62,566 bases of DNA from Planctomycetaceae bacterium (GCA_021294835.1 JAJTDF010000008.1:1-62566); one strand, 5' to 3'; counted from the stretch's first letter, positions 1 through 8,444 are shown. Translations and numbers: made by a program. The notes: generated by a model from the sequence alone, not told the origin.

Positions 1-747
1 AGGGGCCGCATCTGCGACGTCGAACGGCGGGGCCTGATGTCGGCGTTACGGGTCATCGCCGTCAGCGAGTTCACCCGCTCGATGTGCGTGCGCAAGTACG
101 GCATCCCCGCCGAGAAGATCGACGTCATCTACAACGGCATCGACAACGATTCCCTCCAGCCCCACCCGGGCGACGGCATCGCCACCAAGGACAAGGTCGT
201 GCTCTTCCTCGGCCGCATCACCATGCAAAAAGGGCCGGAGTACTTCCTGGAGGCGGCGAAGAAGGTGCTGGAGGTCATGCCCGACGTGAAGTTCATCGTC
301 GCCGGCTCGGGTGATTTCGAGCACCGGATGATCGAACTGGCGGCCGAGATGGGCATCGGCCACCGCGTGCTGTTCACCGGCTTCCTCCGGGGCAAGGACG
401 TGCAGCGGGCCTTCCGCATGGCCGACTGCTACGTCATGCCGTCGGTCTCCGAGCCGTTCGGCATCGCCCCGCTGGAGGCCATGCGGGCGGACGTGCCGGT
501 GATCATCTCCCGCCAAAGCGGCGTCTCAGAGGTGATTCAGCACGCGCTCAAGGTCGACTTCTGGGACACTCACGACATGGCCAACAAGATCGTGGCTGTG
601 CTGCGGCACCCGCCCCTGGGACAGACGCTTCGGGAACACGGGGCCATTGAACTCAAACGGCTGACCTGGGCGACCACCGCGGACGCATGCCTGGAGGCGT
701 ACCGCAAGGCTCAGGAGACTCTGGCGGCCACGGCCCTACCGGGATGA
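1..747 (+). CDS. GT4-family glycosyltransferase, 3' part
   Basis: The reading frame is open from the first base, so the true start lies before the window and only the C-terminal 248 codons are present. Visible motifs are VIAVSEFT, then the donor-domain opening VLFLGRITMQKGPEYFLEA (GRL..KG type), VIAGSG-like FIVAGSGDFE, and the EPFGIAPLEAM acidic/loop motif that contacts the nucleotide-sugar phosphates. This is the GT-B fold C-terminal half of GT4 retaining transferases, related to glycogen synthase and sucrose-phosphate-synthase-like enzymes. Acceptor and donor cannot be told from this fragment. The gene is followed by tRNA-Val after 164 bases. Confidence 0.85.
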   Translation, partial: RGRICDVERRGLMSALRVIAVSEFTRSMCVRKYGIPAEKIDVIYNGIDNDSLQPHPGDGIATKDKVVLFLGRITMQKGPEYFLEAAKKVLEVMPDVKFIVAGSGDFEHRMIELAAEMGIGHRVLFTGFLRGKDVQRAFRMADCYVMPSVSEPFGIAPLEAMRADVPVIISRQSGVSEVIQHALKVDFWDTHDMANKIVAVLRHPPLGQTLREHGAIELKRLTWATTADACLEAYRKAQETLAATALPG

Positions 748-871
748 GCCAGCGGTGGCCGAGGTGGCCGAGGCCGGAGCACGCCCGGTCACACCAGAAT
801 CCGCTTCGGCGAGCCGGGTCGCGACCGAGGTTTGGCCGGCAAGGTCCGATCACCATTCCCGCCGTCCGGCA

Positions 872-901
872 TTGTCAGACGGGGCTCTTGGCGGCTATAC
901 T
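872..901 (+). promoter_or_regulatory. sigma70-type promoter of tRNA-Val
   Basis: TTGTCA (872-877) and TATACT (896-901) are separated by 18 bases. The expected start point (about 908) falls just before the mature 5' end of the tRNA at 912. Confidence 0.6.
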
Positions 902-911
902 CGACCCAACC

Positions 912-985
912 GAGCGATTGGCGCAGTTGGCTAGCGCGCCACAATGACACTGTGGAGGTCACTGGTTCGAGCCCAGTATCGCTCA
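912..985 (+). tRNA. tRNA-Val(GAC)
   Basis: A full cloverleaf can be drawn: acceptor GAGCGAT/ATCGCTC, D-stem GCGC/GCGC, anticodon stem CCACA/TGTGG with loop ATGACAC, T-stem ACTGG/CCAGT with loop TTCGAGC, and discriminator A985. The anticodon GAC (946-948) reads GUC valine codons. Position 32 is A rather than the usual pyrimidine. CCA is not encoded. It has its own promoter and an intrinsic terminator. Confidence 0.95.
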
Positions 986-989
986 CTTA

Positions 990-1011
990 CCCCCGGAATA
1001 GGGGGTTTTTT
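990..1011 (+). terminator. intrinsic terminator after tRNA-Val
   Basis: Stem CCCCC (990-994), loop GGAATA, stem GGGGG (1001-1005), then six T. It lies five bases past the tRNA. Confidence 0.85.
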
Positions 1012-1113
1012 ATTGCTCTTGAACAGATCAGCGGCCAGCCGGGGCTTTTCCGTTAGACTGACAACGCAGCCACAGGGGCCGATGGCGGCACTTTGCCGCA
1101 GGAGAAGAGAGTT

Positions 1114-2223
1114 ATGGTCCGAACGAGCGTGATGCTGTTTGCCGCATGCAGCCTGCTGGGTGCCGGGTCGGCTGTTGGTCAGGTGGTGGACTTTGTGATC
1201 AACCCCCAGGCGTCGGGCCTGACGGGCACAATCACGCTGAATGCCTCGCTGCCTGGCACGCTGATCGGCAACTACAGCGATACGAATCTGACCGGTACCC
1301 GGACCAAGCCGGGGTTGTTCGGCACGTTCGGGGCGACAGAGAACGTGGCCGTGCCTGTGACTCTGGCTCCCGGCATCACCAATCGACCGATCAACACTGA
1401 TCTGGCCGGCTCGTTCACGGCGACGATCAGTTTGGACACCAACACGGTCTCGATCACCAACTACCAGGCCAACCGGGTGAGCAACGGCCCGCTGTTCATC
1501 CCCGTCACCGTCGGCCTGACGCTGTCCTCGTTCCGCACGCGGAACCCGTCGTCGACGTACTTCGCCGCCACCATCAACCTCCCGGTCTCGGACCTGACGG
1601 TGACGACCTGGACGGAAACCCAGGCCGGCCCCTCGCTGGGCACGCTGACGCCGACCGCAACGCCGGGCGTGTACGACGTGGTGGCAGCGGTGCCGGTGAC
1701 GCAGACGCTTGAAGGCAGCGTGCTAGGGTCACCGATCAACATCCCGCCCGGCACGCCGGGCCTGCAGGTGATCACCGGCACGCTCACGGTCACCGCAACG
1801 GGCGCCACCCTGACGACCAACACCCCGCTGAGCATCACCGACACCCAAACACCCGGCACCGCCCTGCCCGCGTTCGAGTTTCCTCTGCCGACCATCCTTC
1901 CGCCCGGCTCGGTCGCCAACGTGCTGTTCAACCTGACGCTGGCGTCGGTGAACACCGCCGTGAACGGCACCCAGACGCTCTCGGCCTCGGGCGCCGCCCG
2001 CCCCCAGCCCACCTGCCCGGCCGATATCGTCGCCGTCGGCGGCGTGCTGCCCCCGGACGGCCTGCTGACCGGCGACGACTTCACCGCCTTCATCAATGCC
2101 TTCGCCGCCGGCGACCTGCTGGCCGACATCGTCGCCGTGGGCGGCACCTACCCCCCGGACAACCTGCTGACCGGCGACGACTTCACCGCGTTCATCAACG
2201 CCTTCGCGTCCGGCTGCCCGTAA
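1114..2223 (+). CDS. secreted GC-type dockerin protein, 369 aa
   Basis: I place the start at ATG 1114, because AGGAGA at 1100-1105 sits eight bases before it and the protein then opens with a clear signal peptide (VRTSVMLFAACSLLGAGSAVGQ). A TTG further upstream is in frame but lacks these features. The body is a Thr/Ser/Val-rich beta-strand-type sequence with no catalytic motif I recognise. The last roughly 70 residues are two dockerin-like repeats, each with PPDxLLTGDDFTAFINAFA, ending in the characteristic GCP. GC-type dockerins are a planctomycete tail thought to mediate surface attachment; the role of this protein is unknown. It appears to be monocistronic. Confidence 0.8.
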   Translation: MVRTSVMLFAACSLLGAGSAVGQVVDFVINPQASGLTGTITLNASLPGTLIGNYSDTNLTGTRTKPGLFGTFGATENVAVPVTLAPGITNRPINTDLAGSFTATISLDTNTVSITNYQANRVSNGPLFIPVTVGLTLSSFRTRNPSSTYFAATINLPVSDLTVTTWTETQAGPSLGTLTPTATPGVYDVVAAVPVTQTLEGSVLGSPINIPPGTPGLQVITGTLTVTATGATLTTNTPLSITDTQTPGTALPAFEFPLPTILPPGSVANVLFNLTLASVNTAVNGTQTLSASGAARPQPTCPADIVAVGGVLPPDGLLTGDDFTAFINAFAAGDLLADIVAVGGTYPPDNLLTGDDFTAFINAFASGCP

Positions 2224-2286
2224 CCGGCCGGCCAAGGCCGCGGCAAGATGGGCCCGGGATCACCGCGCTAACCTTGGACGGTTCGC

Positions 2287-2359
2287 GCCACCGTAGCTCA
2301 GTTGGTAGAGCATCGCTTTTGTAAAGCGATGGTCGCAGGTTCGACTCCTGTCGGTGGCT
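2287..2359 (+). tRNA. tRNA-Thr(TGT)
   Basis: Cloverleaf: acceptor GCCACCG/CGGTGGC, D-stem GCTC/GAGC, anticodon stem TCGCT/AGCGA with loop TTTGTAA, T-loop TTCGACT, discriminator T2359. The anticodon TGT reads ACA threonine codons. CCA is not encoded. A TAACCT element about 15 bases upstream could be a -10 box, but no clear -35 was seen. Confidence 0.95.
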
Positions 2360-2383
2360 TTGGCGAGGTGGGCCCGCGCAGCC

Positions 2384-2434
2384 CGCAACAGACGGCAGCT
2401 CGCAACAGACGGCAGCCCGCGGCACACGGCAGCC
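2384..2434 (+). repeat. three tandem 17-bp repeats
   Basis: Three consecutive 17-base units (2384-2400, 2401-2417, 2418-2434) follow the pattern CGCAACAGACGGCAGCC. The first two differ by one base and the third is more diverged. They begin 25 bases after tRNA-Thr. No function is evident. Confidence 0.7.
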
Positions 2435-2507
2435 AGCCCAAACCAGCTCACGCCCTCCCCGTGCCGAGCCCCGGCCAGTTCACTCCGCAGGCCGCACCCG
2501 CCTGACC

Positions 2508-2927
2508 ATGCAGCCGACTCCCGGCAAACTCGCCCGCATCTACCTGCGGCTGTTCGCCCCGCTGGAGGCAGGCGGCGAGGGCCTTCGCCGCGCGTGGGAC
2601 CGGTTCATCGACTGGGTGCTCATCGAACCGGCCCACCCGCTGATCACCATCGGCATCATCGCAGCCGGCCTCGGCGTGGGCTTTGCCACCTACCCGCTCA
2701 ACGTGCTGCCGCTGCCGTTTGTGGGCTGGCTGGTCCTGGTGTATCTGCTGCTCCGCCAGCGCGCCATCACGCTTCGCACCGGCCAGCCGATGTGGCCGGC
2801 GCCGCCGCCCGGCAGCGGCACCATGATCCGCCTCCTGCGGATCCTGTTCATCCTCGCTGCGTTCGTCGTGCTCGTCGGGCTCCCGCTGCTCGGCGTCGCC
2901 ATCGCCCGCGAGATGCTGGACCGGTAA
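2508..2927 (+). CDS. small membrane protein, 139 aa
   Basis: No family is recognised. The N-terminal 35 residues are amphipathic and basic. Two hydrophobic stretches follow closely (around residues 43-64 and 67-87), with a third near the C-terminus (around 110-133), so an inner-membrane protein with about three helices is predicted. The middle loop is Pro/Gly-rich (WPAPPPGSGT). The start ATG is the first in frame, and upstream is the tRNA-Thr/repeat region. Nothing about its neighbours indicates a job. Confidence 0.6.
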   Translation: MQPTPGKLARIYLRLFAPLEAGGEGLRRAWDRFIDWVLIEPAHPLITIGIIAAGLGVGFATYPLNVLPLPFVGWLVLVYLLLRQRAITLRTGQPMWPAPPPGSGTMIRLLRILFILAAFVVLVGLPLLGVAIAREMLDR

Positions 2928-3044
2928 GCCGACCGTGCCCGACCCGGGCGGTGTGAGGAAGCCCCTGGTGCCCCCCACTCACACACAGTTCAGTGGCTCG
3001 GCGCACCACACTGCCGAGCCGTGTGACCACAGATAGACTCACGC

Positions 3045-4805
3045 ATGGAGTGCGATGACCCACCGTCGACACCGTGCCCGCTGCCCAAGGCCGGCGAGCC
3101 ACCCCTCCACCGGGCCGCCCGGATCGGCGACCACGCCGCGATCCGCGCGCTCGCCGCAGCCGGAGCCAACCTCAACGCCATCTTCGACATCAACCTCGAC
3201 CCCGATGCGCCAGAGATACCGGCGACACCCCTGATGATCGCAGCTGGTTCCGCCGACGGAGCCACCGAAGCGACCGTGGCGCTCCTGCTGGAACTGGGCG
3301 CTGATCCCGCCGTCATGCTCGATGAACGGTCGGCAGCAACGTACGCCATCGATGGGCTCCGATGGAACGACCCGCCCGGTGGCGATTCGGCACGCTTCAG
3401 GCGGCTCGTTCAAGCCGGGAGCCCCCTCCCAGCCGACCCGGAGCGGCTCAACGCGATGGTGTGCGACGCCGCCTCCCGAGGGGACGCCGAACGTCTGCGT
3501 GCACTGCTCGCCCACGGGCTGAATCCCCACGGGCTCCGGGGCTCGACCGACGCGACCGGGGTCGACGGCCGGAGTGTGCAAGACGCAGAGTCAGAGCCTG
3601 ACAGCCATGCCGATCCTCTCGCGTGCCTGCCGGAGGCCACCGGATCGTCCGGAAGTGACGCGATCGACCGAAGTGACCCCGAGGGCTGGGCCGCAGACGA
3701 CTCGGCGCCCTCCCACTTCACCCTTCCGCTGTTCTGCGCTGCCGAATCCGGGAGTGCCGAATGTGTCGACATGCTCCTTGCCGCCGGGGTCGATCCGAAA
3801 GCTCGGGACTGCAGCGGGCGAACGGCCATCCACTACGCTGGAACCCATGAGGTCCTTCGATCGCTTCAACAAGTCGGGCTTGGCCTGGAGGACGCCGACG
3901 CCTCCGAGTACACGCCGCTGACGTGCGCCGTCTGCGACGGTCCGGACGCCCTCCCTCGTGTGCGAATGCTGCTCGACGCGGGAGCCAACCCGAACGCCAC
4001 CCACGACCGGGGCTACACGGTCTTCATGTCCGCCGTCGGTTCAAACCGCTACCCGGCCTTGCTGCGGCTGCTCGTCGAGTCTGGGGCAGACCCTCACGCT
4101 GTCAGCGATCTCGGGTACAACGCCTTCCACGCCGCCCTGGACGTGGTTGGCGACGCCAACGCCGAAGCATCCGTGCGCGACACGCTGGGGTACCTCAAGC
4201 AGCTGGGTGTCAACATCGAGCACCGCAACGCCGAGAACCACACGCCTCTGGCCTTGGCAATAGAGCGGGGCTACGGGCTCGAGGTTGTGGTGCTGTGCGA
4301 ACTCGGGGCGGACCCCAACGCCGTCTGCACGTTTTGTCGGTACGGCTGCGACGCGGGCGACCCCGTCGACCTGCCCCTGCTCTTCCACGCCATCTGCACC
4401 ATCGCGCTGGAGAAGGACGTGAAGGTCGAGGCCTTGCTCCGATCCGGCGCCAACCCGTTGGCAACCGACTCCGGCGGCCGCACACCCCTGATGCACGCCG
4501 TCACCTCACTCTGCCAGAGCACTGACAACGCCGATGCGTTGTTCAACGACTTTCTCCAAGGGCTCGCTGGCTTGGGATTGCAACACGCCAGCATGCCCAC
4601 CACCCGCGACGCCTACCTCGCCCGTGACGCGCCGATCCTCCAAGCGTTCCTTGACCGGTTCGCAGCGCAACTCCCACCAACCGAGCCCGATGAGTTCGCA
4701 GGGGATTCTGAAGATGGCCGCCAGCGAGCACTCCCCGTGGTTGCGTTGCTGGGCATGCACGAGTCATGGGCTCGGACCCACGGCAAACCCTCGGACGCTT
4801 GCTGA
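3045..4805 (+). CDS. ankyrin-repeat protein, 586 aa
   Basis: Several ankyrin units are visible, with the typical opening ...PLHRAARIGDHAAIRALAAAGANLN, then LPLFCAAESGSAECVDMLLAAGVDPKARD, TPLTCAVCDG..VRMLLDAGANPN, LLRLLVESGADPHAVS, TPLALAIERG...LCELGADPN and TPLMHAV. Long linkers of variable sequence interrupt the array (around residues 170-225). No signal peptide or transmembrane helix is seen, so it should be cytoplasmic. Ankyrin arrays are protein-binding scaffolds and the partner is unknown. The gene stands alone, with a non-coding C-rich stretch downstream. Confidence 0.85.
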   Translation: MECDDPPSTPCPLPKAGEPPLHRAARIGDHAAIRALAAAGANLNAIFDINLDPDAPEIPATPLMIAAGSADGATEATVALLLELGADPAVMLDERSAATYAIDGLRWNDPPGGDSARFRRLVQAGSPLPADPERLNAMVCDAASRGDAERLRALLAHGLNPHGLRGSTDATGVDGRSVQDAESEPDSHADPLACLPEATGSSGSDAIDRSDPEGWAADDSAPSHFTLPLFCAAESGSAECVDMLLAAGVDPKARDCSGRTAIHYAGTHEVLRSLQQVGLGLEDADASEYTPLTCAVCDGPDALPRVRMLLDAGANPNATHDRGYTVFMSAVGSNRYPALLRLLVESGADPHAVSDLGYNAFHAALDVVGDANAEASVRDTLGYLKQLGVNIEHRNAENHTPLALAIERGYGLEVVVLCELGADPNAVCTFCRYGCDAGDPVDLPLLFHAICTIALEKDVKVEALLRSGANPLATDSGGRTPLMHAVTSLCQSTDNADALFNDFLQGLAGLGLQHASMPTTRDAYLARDAPILQAFLDRFAAQLPPTEPDEFAGDSEDGRQRALPVVALLGMHESWARTHGKPSDAC

Positions 4806-4960
4806 CTGATCGTCACGCTTGGTCCATTGTGCATATACCAAGCACATTCGTTCGCCGATGCAGATCCGCATCGGCACCATATCCGTACACACTCCGAATA
4901 CCTGGCCGCTGGCCGGTCCGCCTTCAACCACCGGTTCCACCCTCCCGCCCCGACCTTGAC

Positions 4961-4969
4961 TTATCCACA
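4961..4969 (+). promoter_or_regulatory. DnaA-box-like TTATCCACA, copy 1
   Basis: The sequence is a perfect match to the classical DnaA box TTATCCACA, within the first copy of the direct repeat. Function is unproven because dnaA, dnaN or other origin genes are not nearby. Confidence 0.35.
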
Positions 4970-5131
4970 CACACCCCCCTCGCGCGTCCCTGGCAACGCC
5001 TCACCACCCCGCACTCTCCCACCTCAGCCCCCCCACCGAGCACCCCACCTGACCCCCCCCCACCCCGCTCTGCCCCGCGTCCGGACAGCACATGGGTGAC
5101 ACCTGCCCCCCAGCCCTCCCAGCCAGCCAAC

Positions 5132-5140
5132 TTATCCACA
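5132..5140 (+). promoter_or_regulatory. DnaA-box-like TTATCCACA, copy 2
   Basis: Second perfect TTATCCACA, in the same orientation and 171 bases from the first, inside the second copy of the direct repeat. Confidence 0.35.
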
Positions 5141-5284
5141 CACACCCCCCGCTCGCGTCCATGGCAATGCCCCGCAAGCCATCCCGCCCCACCCCGCCCC
5201 GCTGCCGGCGTCGCCCCAGATTCGCCGCCTTGACCCTGCGCGCCGCGCCCCCACTCCCACCCCAAACGGCTACCATCCGCCCCC

Positions 5285-5677
5285 ATGACTCTGGCCTCCG
5301 TCGACATCGCGTCGTATCTGCCGATCCTGCTCCTGCTCACCATGGCCATCGTGTTCGCAGTCGCGAACCTGACCATGTCGCAGTTGCTGGGCCCGCACCG
5401 CAAGGGCCGCGTCAAGGACATGACCTACGAGTCGGGCATGAACCCCATTGGCACCGCCCGCAAGCGGTTCAACGTGCGGTTCTACCTGATCGCGATGGTG
5501 TTCCTGGTGTTCGACATCGAGATCATCTTCCTCTACCCCTGGGCGGTGACGTTCCCCAACCTCAGCCACGATGCTGCCGACGGCGCGGTCTGGCTGGGCC
5601 GCATCCTGTTCTTCATCTTCACCACGGTCGTCGCCTACGTCTACGGCGTCCGCAAGGGCGTCTTCCGGTTCGATTGA
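5285..5677 (+). CDS. nuoA: NADH-quinone oxidoreductase subunit A
   Basis: NuoA (ND3) is a membrane subunit of respiratory complex I near the quinone-binding site. The 130-residue length is typical. Three hydrophobic helices are visible (about 10-30, 62-84 and 95-118). The diagnostic loop YESGMNPIGTARKRFNVRFY is followed by FLVFDIEIIFLYPWAV, whose acidic residues are conserved in ND3. The reading frame starts at the only sensible ATG. Unlike the usual nuoA-N operon, no other nuo gene follows: the next gene encodes an EAL protein 336 bases away. nuoB and the rest must lie elsewhere. Confidence 0.95.
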   Translation: MTLASVDIASYLPILLLLTMAIVFAVANLTMSQLLGPHRKGRVKDMTYESGMNPIGTARKRFNVRFYLIAMVFLVFDIEIIFLYPWAVTFPNLSHDAADGAVWLGRILFFIFTTVVAYVYGVRKGVFRFD

Positions 5678-6013
5678 CCGGCCTCAAGGCTCCGGCAGAG
5701 CGCGGCAACCACATCAGCATCGAGAATGATCGGAGCGGGTTGTCCGATAGTGTGTTTCCTGCGCCTCCGTGGGTTGGTATGAGTGGGCTGCTCTCAGCAG
5801 CGCAACCAGCCCTGGCCAGGTGCGGATGAACACCGACCCCGCCGAGAAGCAGTCCGTATAACAGATTGGCTCAGGCAGGTGCTCCGTCCATCCTGCGCAG
5901 GTTCCGGGCAAGCGTCCGTCACATCACCACAGCATCTCAGTTTTCTCTCGTGAAGACCGATTCACCGGCGAAGCACCACGCTCGGGCGTGGACCAGAACC
6001 GCATCGAACCACC
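5678..6013. other. 336-base gene-free stretch
   Basis: I found no convincing open frame, RNA, hairpin terminator or strong promoter between nuoA and the EAL-protein gene. It presumably contains the promoter of the latter. Confidence 0.5.
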
Positions 6014-7855
6014 ATGGGCGACAGTCCTCAGCGCCAACCCGACTCCGGCCAGTTGGTCGCACGACAGGAACGTCTGGAACGGCTGATCAGCCAGCGGCTG
6101 TTCTATCCGGTGTTCCAGCCGATCGCCAGCCTTGAGACCGGCGAGGTCATCGCCTTTGAAGCCCTCACGCGGCCCAGGCCGGAGACGGGCTATCAGGGCC
6201 CGCTTGAGATCTTCGATGACGCGGCGGCCACCGGGCGACTGTGGGAACTTGAAGACGCCGTCCGGGAGAGCATTCTCTCGGTGGCGTCCAGCATGCCCGA
6301 CGGCATGCGGGTGTTCTGCAACAACTCGCCCACGGTCGCAGCAGACGAACGGTTCGCGAACCGCCTCGCCGAGCAACTGCGTCGGGAACGGGAACTGACC
6401 CCGGCGCGGATGGTGCTGGAGATCACCGAGCGGTCCGAGGGCTGCAGCATCGAGGCTCTGGTTCTGCAGAGCCGGCGGGCGAAGCAACTGGGCTTCCAGA
6501 TCGCCATTGACGACGTGGGAGCCGGCACAAGCGGGCTGAACCGGCTGATGCAGTTGCGGCCGCACTGGATCAAGCTGGATCGGGAGTTGATCGACGGAGT
6601 GGAGCGCGACCAGCTCAAGCTCAACCTCGTGCGGTTCATCGTGAACTTCGCCAATCTCTCGGGGGTATGCCTGCTGGCCGAAGGCGTGGAACGTAAAGAG
6701 GAGCTCGGGGTCCTGATTGATCTGGGCGTGCGCTACGCGCAGGGCTACCTGCTGGGCAGGCCGTCCACGAGCTATCAACTGCTGGCTCCCGAACTGGCCG
6801 ACTGGATCCGAAAGCGGTGGCGCAGCCGACGACCAGGCAGCGGGCCGGACCAGGGTCGCAGCGTGCTCGGCTCGATGTGCCAGCGGGCGTGGATCGTTCA
6901 GAACGCGATGCCCAAAGGCGAGGTGGCGGCGACAATCGCCAAGGGTGATGAGACCGGGGTCGTGGTGGTTGACGGCCGCCGGTTCGTGGGCTGGTGTCCG
7001 CGGGAGCTCCTGCTGAACGTCTCGCCCGCCGACGCTGAACCCATCGGCTTCATCACGCAATCAAGCGGCTCGATGCTGTCGGTAACCGACTCGATCGGCG
7101 ACGCACTGGCCCATCTGTCCATTCGCAGTGAGTCCGATCTCGCAAACCCGCTGGTGGTCTCGGATGGTGACGCGATCATCGGGGTGATTCCGGTGCGGGT
7201 CCTTCTGTCCGCAGCGGCCAGCGGCGTCGCCTCACGCCGCGCCACGATGCCGGTAACCGGACTGCCGGGGCGAGTGGCGGCGGACCTCATGCTGGCCGAC
7301 CTTGTGCGACGTCGGCGGGCAGGCGAACGTGGATCGGAGTGCGCCGAAGCGGCCGTGGTGGACATCGTGCGGCTGAGCACCTTCAACGAGAACTTCGGCT
7401 ACGAGGCCGGCGACGACATTCTGCGTCAACTCTCACGGCTGCTTGAAGAGACGACACTGGATGCCGCGGGCGATGGAGGCTTTGTGGCGCACCTCTCCGA
7501 TGACCGCTTTCTGGTCGTTCGGGAACAGGGCGGCCTGCGGGACCGGCTGGAGCGGCTGATCGAACGATTCGAGCCCCTGTGCCAGGATCCGTTCCGTATC
7601 GGATCGCCCATTCAGGAGGAGTTCGTCTCGTCGCACTCGGTGGAGCGGATGATGTACCCCGAGAGCCAGCATGCCCACGATCCGGGGTTGAGGGTGCTGC
7701 TGCTGCCCAACGTGCTGGACCGCATCACCGACAACCGCGACCTGTACCGGCTGGAGGCCTCCCTCCGCCAGCGTGCCGACCGTGAACTGCGGTCAAGCCC
7801 GATCTCGCGGTCGATCATCGTTGAAGACCAGCGAAGCCAGATCCGCGCGGCCTGA
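6014..7855 (+). CDS. EAL c-di-GMP phosphodiesterase with CBS-like and degenerate GGDEF domains
   Basis: The 613-residue protein starts with an EAL domain (about 25-270). The metal and substrate residues appear intact: FEALTRP (EAL 49-51), the Asn of NNSP, EITER, IDDVGAG, IKLDRELI, LAEGVE and AQGYLLGRP. A middle region (about 285-405) reads as a CBS-like pair. The C-terminal part (about 410-560) has the fold pattern of a GGDEF domain, but the active-site loop is LSDDR instead of GGDEF, so no cyclase activity is expected. EAL-CBS-GGDEF order is a known signalling layout in which the last domain may bind GTP or regulate the first. No transmembrane segment is seen. It converges with the gene at 7869, 13 bases away. 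Confidence 0.85.
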   Translation: MGDSPQRQPDSGQLVARQERLERLISQRLFYPVFQPIASLETGEVIAFEALTRPRPETGYQGPLEIFDDAAATGRLWELEDAVRESILSVASSMPDGMRVFCNNSPTVAADERFANRLAEQLRRERELTPARMVLEITERSEGCSIEALVLQSRRAKQLGFQIAIDDVGAGTSGLNRLMQLRPHWIKLDRELIDGVERDQLKLNLVRFIVNFANLSGVCLLAEGVERKEELGVLIDLGVRYAQGYLLGRPSTSYQLLAPELADWIRKRWRSRRPGSGPDQGRSVLGSMCQRAWIVQNAMPKGEVAATIAKGDETGVVVVDGRRFVGWCPRELLLNVSPADAEPIGFITQSSGSMLSVTDSIGDALAHLSIRSESDLANPLVVSDGDAIIGVIPVRVLLSAAASGVASRRATMPVTGLPGRVAADLMLADLVRRRRAGERGSECAEAAVVDIVRLSTFNENFGYEAGDDILRQLSRLLEETTLDAAGDGGFVAHLSDDRFLVVREQGGLRDRLERLIERFEPLCQDPFRIGSPIQEEFVSSHSVERMMYPESQHAHDPGLRVLLLPNVLDRITDNRDLYRLEASLRQRADRELRSSPISRSIIVEDQRSQIRAA

Positions 7856-7868
7856 GCCGGACACGGTG

Positions 7869-8444
7869 TCAGCCGGCAAGCGGAATCGAATCAACAACCT
7901 CGTGCACCGCGCCACCGGGCCGCAGGCGACTTTCCATGAGCAGCACAGCATCCACCGGAATCGGCGGAGCGGCGACGGGCAGGTCCACACTCGGGGCCGG
8001 CAGACCGGGGGCCAGGCTGTAGCGCGACAGGGTGAGGTGCGGCAGAAAAGCAGTGGCGCGTCCGCGTTCCACCGGGCGGGTGAGCCGGGCGGCCAGTCGT
8101 CGCTGGATCTCCATCAGCGGAGAAGGCTCGTCGGTGACCGCCGCCAGCAACCGGGGAGGCGGCGCGGGCGAGCCGCGGGGCAGGGTCAGCAGGCGATTGG
8201 GCTGGAGGGTAAATGGGCCGAAGCCGGCGCAGGCCCGCTGCACCGACTCGCGGACGTCACGCAGGCGGGAGCCGGGCGTGTCGCCGATGAACACCAGCGT
8301 GAGGTGCAACTGCTCGGGCGTGGTGACGCGGTGCGGGGGCAGTGTGCCGACGCGCGGATCAGCAAGCAGGCCGATGATCTGCCCGGCAAGATCCGGCGGC
8401 GGATAGACCGCCACAAACAGCCTGAGGATGCCGGATCGACCCAT
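7869..8444 (-). CDS. thpR: RNA 2',3'-cyclic phosphodiesterase (2'-5' RNA ligase family)
   Basis: The 191-residue length fits the LigT/ThpR family of the 2H phosphoesterase superfamily. The two HxTx signature motifs are present: LHLTLVFIGD in the first half and LPHLTLSRY in the second. The N-terminal RLFVAVYPPPDL is the usual opening strand. Family members hydrolyse 2',3'-cyclic phosphate ends of RNA and can ligate tRNA halves in vitro. It stands alone, convergent with the EAL gene and divergent from the DUF1015 gene. Confidence 0.88.
   Translation of the reverse strand: MGRSGILRLFVAVYPPPDLAGQIIGLLADPRVGTLPPHRVTTPEQLHLTLVFIGDTPGSRLRDVRESVQRACAGFGPFTLQPNRLLTLPRGSPAPPPRLLAAVTDEPSPLMEIQRRLAARLTRPVERGRATAFLPHLTLSRYSLAPGLPAPSVDLPVAAPPIPVDAVLLMESRLRPGGAVHEVVDSIPLAG

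Larger units (their letters stand above)
4806..5284. other. non-coding C-rich region with repeats and DnaA-box sequences
   Basis: No gene is seen between the ankyrin gene and nuoA. The + strand is strongly C-rich and G-poor from about 4920 to 5270. Two diverged copies of a roughly 40-base segment (4960-5001 and 5131-5172) each begin CTTATCCACACACACCCCC and continue with similar GCGTCC..TGGCAA sequence. Each copy carries TTATCCACA. Long C runs (for example around 5025-5065) lie between them. It could hold the nuoA promoter. Confidence 0.7.

Noticed and set aside
1093..1113. TTG start for the first dockerin gene
   Set aside because: ATG 1114 has a well-placed AGGAGA and starts directly into the signal peptide.
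912..2434. Integrated element at tRNA-Val or tRNA-Thr
   Set aside because: No integrase, no duplicated tRNA 3' end, and no change of composition between them.
2195..2451. Small ORFs overlapping tRNA-Thr (for example RQESNLRP...)
   Set aside because: These are translations of the tRNA complement, a well-known false-gene artefact.
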